From: Candidatus Njordarchaeota archaeon
GTDB lineage: Archaea; Asgardarchaeota; Njordarchaeia; Njordarchaeales; Njordarchaeaceae
Direction: 5' to 3'
DNA length: 12,268 bases
Assembly (NCBI GenBank): GCA_029856055.1
Contig: JAHQWF010000031.1
Coordinates: 1-12,268 of the forward strand
Both the position numbers and the translations under genes were made by a program. The notes under the pieces are model-generated. The model made no database searches. It saw only the letters and a program-made list of their open reading frames with translations, and had not been told where the DNA came from. Numbering within the stretch: position 1 is the stretch's first letter; the number at the start of each line of letters is the position of its first letter. This document shows positions 1-6,920 of this stretch, in pieces.

Positions 1-1816
1 GCGAAAGACTTAGAGAGAAAGGAAGAATAAGAAAATTATAATAGAACATACAAGTGCAAACCCTATACATCCTCTTCATGTAGGTACTGCTAGAAATTCT
101 ATCTTAGGCGATTCATTAGCAAGAATATACAGTTTCCTAGGCTATGAAGTAGAAACTCGGTTTTATATTAATGATATGGGCAAACAAGTAGCTTACTTAG
201 TGTTTGTATATTCAAAAATAAAAGATAAAGTCGATATATCAGGTAAATCTGATCACTGGTTCGGCGCGCTATACTCTATTGCAAATGCATCCATAGAATC
301 ACTAATCAGACTTGATGAAATAGATCTCCAAAAAAATAGTCTGTTGAAAATAATATCTTCAAAGACTGATGCACAAAATTATGATGAACTAGAAAGATAC
401 ATTAAGAAGCTTAGTAAAATCGGAAATTACTACACAATAGATTGGATTGACATCCTTAAGAAAATTTTAGAAGTAATACAGGAGAAAAAAGGGATCGAAG
501 AAAAAAACAAGTATGAAAACGTAAAGCAGGTGACAGCTATAATAGATACAATAAATAAGACCGTTGAATGGTTAGAGGTATTCAGTAGTGTCTCTATAAA
601 ATGGCCTAAATTAAGTAAAACTGTCTTAAGTACTTTGATTAACGAGCGTAATATCAACGAAAAAATAAGTGAACTGATGCAAAAATATGAGTCAGGAGAA
701 TATAAGGAAATTAACAGTCTATTTCGCGAAGTATGTAGTAAAGTGCTAGAAGGTATAAAAGAAACCTTAAATAACGTAGGAATAAAATTTGATAAGTTTG
801 ATTGGGAGAGTGATTTAGTAAGGAACAAGCTAGTTGACAAGATACTTAATGAACTCGAACAAAGAGGATGGATCATCGAGGATAAAGACGGTGCTAAAAT
901 ACTCAATATTAAAAAAGCACTAAAAATAAAAGATATAAGGGATATATTTGGTTTAGATAAAGTAGATGAAGAGTCCGCGCCCCCCAATCTCGTTCTCATA
1001 AGAAGTGACGGCACTACACTCTATACCACACGAGACATAGCGTATGCTTTATATAAGGGGGAGAGCGATAAAGTAGAGAAAGTGCTAAACATTATTGGAA
1101 AAGATCAAACTCTGCCGCAAAAGCAACTTAAAGCAGCATTATATTTAGCTGGTTACAAGAATGTTGCAGACAAATTATTTCACGTAGCGTATGAGTTAGT
1201 GATATTACCCGGAGCTAAATTATCTGCACGAAGAGGAAGATATATAACATTCGATGAGATACTAGAAGATGCAAAAGAGAAGGCACTCGAAGAAATAAGG
1301 AAAAGAAGTACCGATATATCACTTGAGGAATTTGATTTAGCTAGAGATATTGCGGTTGGAGCAGTTAAATATGCACTGATTTCGGTTGCTCCAGAGAGAA
1401 CAATAACTTTTGATTGGAATAGAATAATAAATTTTGAGCAAAACAGCGGACCATTTCTACAATATACTTATGCGAGAGCCACATCAATACTCCGAAAAAT
1501 AAATTTTGAAATCCCTGAAGCTGACATCATTAATTACGAGGTACTTAATACTAATGTTGAAAAAGAATTGATATTCAATTTAGCAAGATTTCCAGAAATA
1601 GTACTAGAAGCTGGAGAGAAATTTAGACCAGACATAATCGCAGATTACGCTAACAAAATATCCATCTTATTCAATAGTTTTTATCAGAGGTTCCCAGTAT
1701 TAAGAGCAGATACAAGGGAAAAACGTGACGCAAGATTGATTATGGTAGATGCATTTAGAACAGTACTACGTAACTCCCTAGATCTATTAGGAATAAAGCC
1801 TCTAGAAAAGATGTGA
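1..1816 (+). CDS. argS: Arginyl-tRNA synthetase (5'-partial, apparent frameshift near base 35)
   Basis: Class I aminoacyl-tRNA synthetase charging tRNA-Arg with arginine in the cytosol. In the frame of base 176, reading begins before any ATG with the family block EHTSANPIHPLHVG (bases 44-85), which carries the HIGH-type ATP motif HPLHVG (68-85). It is followed by TARN and GD. The KMSKS equivalent is KLSARRGR (1217-1240). The DALR-type anticodon-binding region starts near NSGPFLQYTYARA, and the C-terminus GIKPLEKM is canonical. Bases 3-35 encode ERLREKGRIRK in another frame, the segment expected just before IIIEHTSANP; one extra A in the run at 32-35 would join the two. The ATG at 176 is therefore internal, not the start. 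Between NDMGKQVA and FDWES lies about 200 residues, roughly 100 more than I recall for euryarchaeal enzymes. The gene is convergent with the actin gene. Identity is very secure; whether it is intact is not. Confidence 0.93.
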
Positions 1817-1938
1817 AATTCTGTCATAGGAGCACATAAAATAAAAATTATTTTATAAAATTCAATATAAGTTAAAAAATTACTTATTAAAATCGTGTAA
1901 AATTATAAAATTAAAAATAATATAGTGATTTCAAGATT

Positions 1939-3090
1939 TTATACTGTTCTTAGTACTGCATCTGGCCCTACTTCCCTCCACTCTTTTTGAGTTACTACAA
2001 TCTTCTTGAACGCTGGTAGAGAAGATAATATTGCTCCACCTATCCAGACGGCATACTGTCGTATTTCAGGTGCCTCAACCCTAACTTTATCTCTCGCTGC
2101 CTCGGGCACAAGCTCCTTTACTTCTTTTTCTAATCTTTCAGCAGAGTTAGGAATCAAAGTATTGCCGCCAGACAAGATAATATTACTATACAATGAAGCT
2201 CTAACATCAATATCAGTAGCCATAATAGCATCATAAACAAGTTCATCCATAGGATTCTCCTCTAAACCAATCCAGATAGGATGATACATGACCTCAGGTG
2301 CTTGAAAACGCTCCTCAACTAACTCCAAAACACGACCATCTGGCAATAAATAAGTAGCTGCAACAGCCTTAGGCATCCTCTTAGCCTTCTTCAGCTCACC
2401 CTGATAATCCAAAGCAAAATAACACAACTTCTCCTTAATCTCCCTAACAATCTCCATCTCAGCACTAGAACGAAAATAATAACCACGAGCAGTCAACAAC
2501 TTAGCCAAATACTCAGAAATGTCTCTTCCTGCTAGGTTTATTCTTCTTACGGCGTGCCTTATCAAGAATCCCTCCTGGATAGGAACAACATGAGTTACTC
2601 CATCTCCTGAGTCTATGACTAATCCAGTGACTTTGCCCGCCGCGTATAAAGCTAAGATAGCTTGTGTTGCTACATATAGTGCTGGTACACCAAATGATTC
2701 GAAGAGTATTTCAGCCATTCTTATTCGGTTTTCTTTTGGCGCTAATGGTGCCTCTGTCACTAATAAAGGTTGATCTTGAGGATTTACTCTGAGTTCCTTA
2801 TAATACACGTGATGAATAATTTTTTCCCAGCTTCTCCAGTCAGTTATAATTCCATGTCTTATTGGCCATACTAATCTCATAACCCCTCTCATATGGACAG
2901 CTTCTCGTCCAACGTAAAATTCCATTGCGTATGTTTCCGCCTCAGGCATAACAACATCGTATTTTGGATAACCTACTACGCTGGGGAAGACGCTTCTAGG
3001 CCAATCTTCACCAGCAAACCCCGCTTTTGTGTAGCCTGTTCCAATATCAACAACTACTGCCCTATTTTCTAGTTCGGGGACGGTTCCCAT
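1939..3090 (-). CDS. Eukaryote-type actin
   Basis: ATP-binding filament-forming protein of the actin fold, 383 residues against 375 for animal actin. Phosphate loop 1 is DIGTGYTKAG (15-24) and loop 2 is DSGDGVTHVVP (160-170). The glutamine and histidine involved in hydrolysis in actin (Q137, H161) correspond to Q143 and H167. The adenosine region is LSGGNTLIP (306-314) and the C-terminal region has VWIGGAILSSL. By-eye alignment of residues 76-229 with animal beta-actin gives about 95 of 154 identical, without gaps. Crenactins are far more divergent (about 20% identity) and lack this colinearity. The D-loop region (about 45-58) and the C-terminus (ends LRTV, no HRKCF) differ from actin. The ATG at 3090 has a GGTGAT ribosome binding site at 3097-3102; a TATA-like TTTTAAATAAGG lies at 3151-3162. 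No introns are seen and no arcadin genes adjoin. Residues about 192-314 have markedly different codon use (separate entry). Confidence 0.96.
   Translation of the reverse strand: MGTVPELENRAVVVDIGTGYTKAGFAGEDWPRSVFPSVVGYPKYDVVMPEAETYAMEFYVGREAVHMRGVMRLVWPIRHGIITDWRSWEKIIHHVYYKELRVNPQDQPLLVTEAPLAPKENRIRMAEILFESFGVPALYVATQAILALYAAGKVTGLVIDSGDGVTHVVPIQEGFLIRHAVRRINLAGRDISEYLAKLLTARGYYFRSSAEMEIVREIKEKLCYFALDYQGELKKAKRMPKAVAATYLLPDGRVLELVEERFQAPEVMYHPIWIGLEENPMDELVYDAIMATDIDVRASLYSNIILSGGNTLIPNSAERLEKEVKELVPEAARDKVRVEAPEIRQYAVWIGGAILSSLPAFKKIVVTQKEWREVGPDAVLRTV
2149..2520 (-). other. Codon-usage mosaic block inside the actin gene
   Basis: Within actin codons about 192-314, synonymous choices switch abruptly. 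In codons 192-261, 66 of 70 end in T or G and none ends in C, against 32 of 70 in codons 1-70. Across 192-314, Lys is AAG 7 of 7, Glu GAG 12 of 13, Ile never ATA, and Arg includes four CGT. In codons 1-191, Lys is AAA 5 of 6, Glu GAA 11 of 14, Ile ATA 7 of 14, and Arg never CGT. Codons 315-383 revert to mixed use. The protein stays fully actin-like across both junctions. The block corresponds to about actin residues 186-307, that is subdomain 4 and part of subdomain 3. Counts were made by eye from the sequence. Confidence 0.8.
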
Positions 3091-3355
3091 TTTGCTATCA
3101 CCATAATGTTAGAAAAATACTTTAAGAATATCTCAATGAATGATGTTTTTCCTTATTTAAAAAATTCACTTTTTTGATTCGTATTTCAAGTCGTTTTTTC
3201 TGTGTCTTTTTTTAACTTTAATAAATACTAGTGTCTCTCACTTATTTTATGTTACAGATTAGTAATGATCTATCCTATCTAATGCTGTCATATTTACTAA
3301 AAGATTTAAGGTTAATTTTCATGATTTCCCTCTAAAAATTATTAAAGGTGGTTTT
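3091..3355. promoter_or_regulatory. Divergent promoter region between actin and the oxidoreductase-aminotransferase operon
   Basis: This 265-base AT-rich spacer holds no supported gene. On the minus strand it carries the actin ribosome binding site GGTGAT (3097-3102) and a TATA-like TTTTAAATAAGG (3151-3162), about 30 bases before the expected actin transcript start. On the plus strand a TATA-like AAGATTTAAGG (3301-3311) precedes AAAGGTGG (3345-3351), the likely ribosome binding site for the TTG start at 3356. Several T-runs lie between 3170 and 3215. Box assignments are inference. Confidence 0.4.
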
Positions 3356-4369
3356 TTGCGCAGTAAAAAAATAAGGGTTATTGTATATGGATTGGGAGCA
3401 ATTGGCATGTTAATAGCTAAGCATCTTTATGATAAAGAATGGGCCGAGTTAGTTGGTGCTATTGATATTGACCCATCTAAAGTAGGTAGAGATGTTGGTG
3501 AATTACTAGGGTTGGGATCTATAGGAGCCAGAGTTGCACATGATGATGAGGCAATTGGTTTCATTAAAAATTCTAATGTGGACGTGGTTGTCCATACCGT
3601 AACTACTTATTTAGATAAAGCTTACAAACAATTAGAGAAAGCAATAAACGCTGGGGCACATGTCGTATCGACTTCAGAAACATTAGCATATCCGTGGTAT
3701 CGTTTTCCTGATCTAGCTAATAAGTTAGATGCACTGGCTAAATCTAAGAATGTCAGCGTGATCGGAACCGGAGTTAACCCTGGATTTATCTTTGATACTC
3801 TTCCTGCATTTTTGACATCTGTTTGCATCAGAGTAGACAGAATCAAGGTAGTTAGGTCGATAGATGCTTCGAAGAGGAGATATCCGTTTCAGAAGAAATA
3901 TGGTTTAAGTTTAAGACCAGATGAATTTTATGACAAAATGAAAAAAGGAGAAATTACTGCGCATGTCGGCTACGCCGAGTCAATTATGCTTATTTCATCT
4001 ATGCTGGGAGTCAAAATCGATAGAGTTGTTGAAAAACAAGAACCGGTCATTGCTGATAAGCATATGAAGACTAAATATTTTGATATTCCTGAAGGGCATG
4101 TCGCAGGTATTCGAGGGTTAGGGATAGGGTTTGTTAATAATAAAGAGTTTGTAGTATTAGAATTAATTGCGAGTGTAGGCAGAAGCGACTATGATGAGAT
4201 AATTATAGAAGGTGTCCCACCACTGAAATGGAGAAATGAGTACGGTACTTCGGGCGATATAGCTACTGCCGCTATGGTTACAAATATGATTCCTAAAATT
4301 GTAAATGCAAAACCTGGGCTTTTAACTATGGCTGATATAAGCATTCCATCAATTAAAGTTAATATTTAG
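3356..4369 (+). CDS. NAD(P)-dependent oxidoreductase, 2,4-diaminopentanoate dehydrogenase-like (DapB-N superfamily)
   Basis: Predicted cytosolic NAD(P)-dependent dehydrogenase of 337 residues. The N-terminal Rossmann motif is GLGAIG (12-17), followed by an acidic second strand end, GAIDIDPSKVG, and the GELLGLG stretch. A substrate-side motif GTGVNPGFIFDTLP sits mid-protein. This pattern fits proteins named dihydrodipicolinate reductase-like or 2,4-diaminopentanoate dehydrogenase (the Ord enzyme of ornithine fermentation), but the family is mixed in function and I cannot assign a substrate. The start is TTG at 3356, preceded by AAAGGTGG at 3345-3351; the only nearby upstream ATG (3321) runs into a stop. 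The stop codon overlaps the ribosome binding site of the next gene, so the two are an operon, and an amino-substrate pathway is the natural inference. True DapB of lysine synthesis is less likely because that enzyme is shorter. Confidence 0.75.
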   Translation: MRSKKIRVIVYGLGAIGMLIAKHLYDKEWAELVGAIDIDPSKVGRDVGELLGLGSIGARVAHDDEAIGFIKNSNVDVVVHTVTTYLDKAYKQLEKAINAGAHVVSTSETLAYPWYRFPDLANKLDALAKSKNVSVIGTGVNPGFIFDTLPAFLTSVCIRVDRIKVVRSIDASKRRYPFQKKYGLSLRPDEFYDKMKKGEITAHVGYAESIMLISSMLGVKIDRVVEKQEPVIADKHMKTKYFDIPEGHVAGIRGLGIGFVNNKEFVVLELIASVGRSDYDEIIIEGVPPLKWRNEYGTSGDIATAAMVTNMIPKIVNAKPGLLTMADISIPSIKVNI

Positions 4370-4380
4370 GTGAAGAAGAT

Positions 4381-5682
4381 ATGGGATACGAAGATTTCTC
4401 AAGGCAATCAAGAGAATTGTATGAAGAGGCTAAAAAATATTTACCAGGCGGAGTAACATATCACATAAGATATATAGAAACATATCCCTTCTACGTAAAA
4501 AAAGCGAGAGGGAGTAGGATCTGGGATGTAGAAGGTAATGAATACACTGATTACTGGATGGCACATGGAGCAGCTGTTCTAGGGCATGGTTACAAACCGA
4601 TTATAGATGCTATAAAAGAGCAACTTGACTATGGTATTCATTTTGGATGGTGTAATGAATGGGAGATAAAATGGGCTAAAGCAGTTACTGAATGGTTTAG
4701 ATTAGATAAAGTTAGACCATCAAATAGCGGAACTGAAGCAAACATGTATGCTGTGAGATTAGCTAGAGCCTATACAGGTAAAAATAAAATAGGTAAATTT
4801 GTTGGTGGGTGGCATGGGGGTTATGATGGTTTACTACGGGCAGTAAGTTATCCTTACGATAAGCCATCATCTCTTGGTTTAACTCAATGTGTTCAGAGAG
4901 ATATAGTTACTCTGCCTTTTAATGATTTAGATGGAGTTTATAACAAAGTGAAAAATGAGGAGCTAGCAGCAATTATAGTTGAACCGGTTCTTGGGGCTGG
5001 TGGAGCCATACCAGCAGACAAAGATTTTCTTAAAGGGTTAAGAGATTTGTGCGATGATAGAGACATCGTTTTGATATTTGATGAAGTCATAACTGGTTTT
5101 AGGTTCTATGGTGGGGCAAGTAATTACTATGGAATAAAACCAGATATCATAACGACTGGAAAAGCTGTTGGTGGTCAATATTTTCCTGGAGCTGGAGCAA
5201 TTGTTGGAATTAGCGATATAATGGATTTAATGGACCATTTAAAAAGAAAGAATTTTTGGGAAAGAGTTTTTCATGGCGGTACATATACTGGCAACGCACT
5301 AACTATGAGAGCAGGATACACATTAATAAACGAGTTAAAAAATAATAGAGATCGTATTTTCCCATATCTCGATAAACTAGGAAATCGTTTTAGAAAACTC
5401 TTAAATGAAATCTTTGAAGAACATAACCTCAACGCATTGGTAAGCGGAATTGGGTCAATGATAGGTATACATTTCACGAGCACCACCACTTTAAAACCCG
5501 AAGAGATAGCAAGTACATCTAATATTGAGCTAATGAAGAAATACCATAGGCACATGCTCAATAATAAAATTGTTTATCTATCTCCACAATCACCGCACTT
5601 ATTCTTGTCAATAGCACATACTGAGAAGGACATAGATTTATTTGGGGAGGCGACATCTGCCTTTGTAGAAAAAATAAAGTAA
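4381..5682 (+). CDS. Class III PLP-dependent aminotransferase, glutamate-1-semialdehyde aminomutase-like
   Basis: PLP enzyme of fold type I, 433 residues, cytosolic. Visible landmarks are the phosphate-binding NSGTEAN (115-121), GGWHGGYDG (142-150), the cofactor aspartate in FDEVITGFR (233-241) and the Schiff-base lysine K261 in TTGKAVGG. The overall pattern resembles HemL and related aminomutases. However, HemL normally shows a C/G-Y-HGH motif where this protein has GGWHGGYDG, and the gene sits next to a diaminopentanoate-dehydrogenase-like gene rather than heme genes. It is therefore more likely a transaminase or aminomutase of another amino-acid pathway. The ribosome binding site AGGTGA (4368-4373) overlaps the upstream stop codon and lies 7 bases before the ATG, giving tight operon coupling. 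A hairpin terminator candidate follows at 5694-5718. Family assignment is firm; the substrate is unknown. Confidence 0.85.
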   Translation: MGYEDFSRQSRELYEEAKKYLPGGVTYHIRYIETYPFYVKKARGSRIWDVEGNEYTDYWMAHGAAVLGHGYKPIIDAIKEQLDYGIHFGWCNEWEIKWAKAVTEWFRLDKVRPSNSGTEANMYAVRLARAYTGKNKIGKFVGGWHGGYDGLLRAVSYPYDKPSSLGLTQCVQRDIVTLPFNDLDGVYNKVKNEELAAIIVEPVLGAGGAIPADKDFLKGLRDLCDDRDIVLIFDEVITGFRFYGGASNYYGIKPDIITTGKAVGGQYFPGAGAIVGISDIMDLMDHLKRKNFWERVFHGGTYTGNALTMRAGYTLINELKNNRDRIFPYLDKLGNRFRKLLNEIFEEHNLNALVSGIGSMIGIHFTSTTTLKPEEIASTSNIELMKKYHRHMLNNKIVYLSPQSPHLFLSIAHTEKDIDLFGEATSAFVEKIK

Positions 5683-5693
5683 AAATAAGCATC

Positions 5694-5718
5694 GATTAAA
5701 TCCATTTCTTTTTTAATC
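5694..5718. terminator. Candidate bidirectional terminator between convergent genes
   Basis: GATTAAA (5694-5700) and TTTAATC (5712-5718) form a perfect 7-base inverted repeat around an 11-base T-rich spacer. It lies in the 48-base gap between the aminotransferase stop and the stop of the opposing MetRS-like gene. The T-run at 5708-5714 suits archaeal oligo-T termination on the plus strand. Function is inferred from position and symmetry only. Confidence 0.45.
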
Positions 5719-5730
5719 AAAGAAGCTACT

Positions 5731-6069
5731 CTATCTAATTCGGCACCCAGGAGGAGCTGGCTCCATAACTGTTAATAAGATAGGTTTTTCAGGAGTATCA
5801 GCAGCTAATAGCATGCCCTGAGATAAATGTCCTTTAACTTTCTTTGGTTGCAGGTTCTCTACAACAACGATTAATTTTCCCACTAATTCTTCTGGACTGT
5901 ACCACTTCGCTATTCCAGCAATAATTTGTCTCTGCTCATTATTCCCTAAATCAACAATTAGCTTAAGTAAGTTCTTTGTTCCCTCAACTCTCTCAGCTTT
6001 AACTACTTTAGCAACACGCAAATTAATTCTCATAAATTCATCAAATGTTATGATTTCGGACTGGGACAT
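5731..6069 (-). CDS. Stand-alone MetRS beta / C-terminal tRNA-binding domain protein
   Basis: Small OB-fold tRNA-binding protein (Arc1p/EMAP-II/CsaA type), 112 residues from the chosen start. The family pattern is clear: FDEFMRINLRVAKVVKAE, then LLKLIVDLG, RQIIAGIAKWYSPEELVGK, VVVENLQPKKVKG and the signature SQGMLLAA. In many archaea this domain is a separate protein that aids methionyl-tRNA synthetase by holding tRNA. The open frame extends to an ATG at 6093, but that ATG lies inside the TATA-like GTATATAATG (6091-6100). The ATG at 6069 has a GGTGAT ribosome binding site (6074-6079) and starts MSQSEIITFDEF, so I chose it. The gene is convergent with the aminotransferase and divergent from the HTH gene. 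A MetRS catalytic gene is not in the window. Confidence 0.88.
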   Translation of the reverse strand: MSQSEIITFDEFMRINLRVAKVVKAERVEGTKNLLKLIVDLGNNEQRQIIAGIAKWYSPEELVGKLIVVVENLQPKKVKGHLSQGMLLAADTPEKPILLTVMEPAPPGCRIR

Positions 6070-6161
6070 TGTAATCACCAGTTTTAATCCCATTATATAC
6101 TTTGTAATATTAATCGTTTACTTAACAATTCAATGAAGTTAAATTTCTAAAACGTAAAGTT

Positions 6162-6196
6162 CAAATATGTATAATGATACTACATTTTATTGTAGT
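6162..6196 (+). promoter_or_regulatory. Promoter and palindromic candidate operator of the HTH-membrane operon
   Basis: A TATA-like stretch ATATGTATAA lies at 6165-6174. The perfect inverted repeat ACTACA (6179-6184) / TGTAGT (6191-6196), with a 6-base spacer, lies just downstream. It would fall between the TATA box and the expected transcript start near 6194-6200, where a bound repressor blocks archaeal transcription. The first gene encodes an ArsR-like winged-helix protein, so autoregulation is the simplest reading. The symmetry is seen; binding is inferred. Confidence 0.5.
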
Positions 6197-6218
6197 TATT
6201 GTCTGAAGAGGGTTAGTA

Positions 6219-6920
6219 ATGGGTGAGGAAACAAGGAAAATACTTGAGAAGATACTGTTATTACTAAATGAGCTAAAGAGGGAGATTGAGGAATTAAAAG
6301 AAGTCAAAAATTATGATTTCGGAGAAATGATAAATAGAATAATGAGGAACGTTAGCGAAATTGTTGAAAACGAAGTAAATAAAGCTATAGGTATCGTAAA
6401 AAAATCAGCTGATAGTAGAGTCATATTTTACCCGTTTAAAAAAGGAGGGATTTTCTTTGATTTAGAATCTATTCTACCATTCAGCAAAAAAGGCAAAATC
6501 GAGAGAGAGATTGATAAAACACTCAAAGATATCGAGGAAGAAGTTGAGGTAAAAAAACCAAGCAAAATTAGTCATGATACGATGAGAGCCGACTTATTTG
6601 AAGAATTAATAGATAGATTAAATCCAAGTGAAGTAGCTGAGACACTAAGTGTATTATCGAATCCGGATAGGCTTACCATTCTTAAGCTTTTGTACGAAAG
6701 AGACCGTTATTTCAGTGAGTTAGAAGATATCCTTGAAATTGGACCTAGCTCGCTTAGACATCATTTATCTAGATTGATTGACGCAGGTTTAGTTATGCAA
6801 GAGCGATCTAGGGGAAAATATATAATTACTAAACGAGGGATTGCAGCGTTAATCCTTGCTTCTTATCTACATAGAAGGATACTTAAATTTGGTGAAGATT
6901 CTGAAGATGGTGGGTTATAA
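6219..6920 (+). CDS. ArsR-like winged-helix transcriptional regulator with N-terminal coiled-coil region
   Basis: Predicted DNA-binding protein of 233 residues. The first 40 residues are heptad-rich and charged (ILEKILLLLNELKREIEELK), a probable coiled coil for oligomerisation. A middle region of about 45-140 has no family I recognise; it contains a short hydrophobic-aromatic stretch (VIFYPFKKGGIFFDLESILPF). The C-terminal winged helix starts near NPSEVAETLSVLSNPDRLTILKLL and continues FSELEDILEIGPSSLRHHLSRLIDAGLV, with a wing RSRGKYIITKRG. ArsR-family winged helices use this arrangement. No cysteine is present, so metal sensing of the classic ArsR type is unlikely. The ATG at 6219 follows GAGGGTT. 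Its stop shares one base with the next start codon (TAATG), implying translational coupling and a functional link with the membrane protein. Confidence 0.82.
   Translation: MGEETRKILEKILLLLNELKREIEELKEVKNYDFGEMINRIMRNVSEIVENEVNKAIGIVKKSADSRVIFYPFKKGGIFFDLESILPFSKKGKIEREIDKTLKDIEEEVEVKKPSKISHDTMRADLFEELIDRLNPSEVAETLSVLSNPDRLTILKLLYERDRYFSELEDILEIGPSSLRHHLSRLIDAGLVMQERSRGKYIITKRGIAALILASYLHRRILKFGEDSEDGGL

Noticed and set aside
430..1014. 194-codon minus-strand open frame inside argS
   Set aside because: Ser/Leu/Ile-rich antisense shadow of a well-conserved synthetase gene.
1939..3090. Calling the protein a crenactin
   Set aside because: Crenactins share only about 20% identity with eukaryotic actin and have different loops; this protein keeps near gapless colinearity with actin.
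4381..5682. Naming the aminotransferase hemL
   Set aside because: The motif GGWHGGYDG and the operon partner do not support glutamate-1-semialdehyde aminomutase; only the superfamily is secure.
6070..6093. Upstream ATG at 6093 as start of the MetRS-beta-like protein
   Set aside because: It lies within a TATA-like box and upstream of the GGTGAT ribosome binding site that serves the ATG at 6069.
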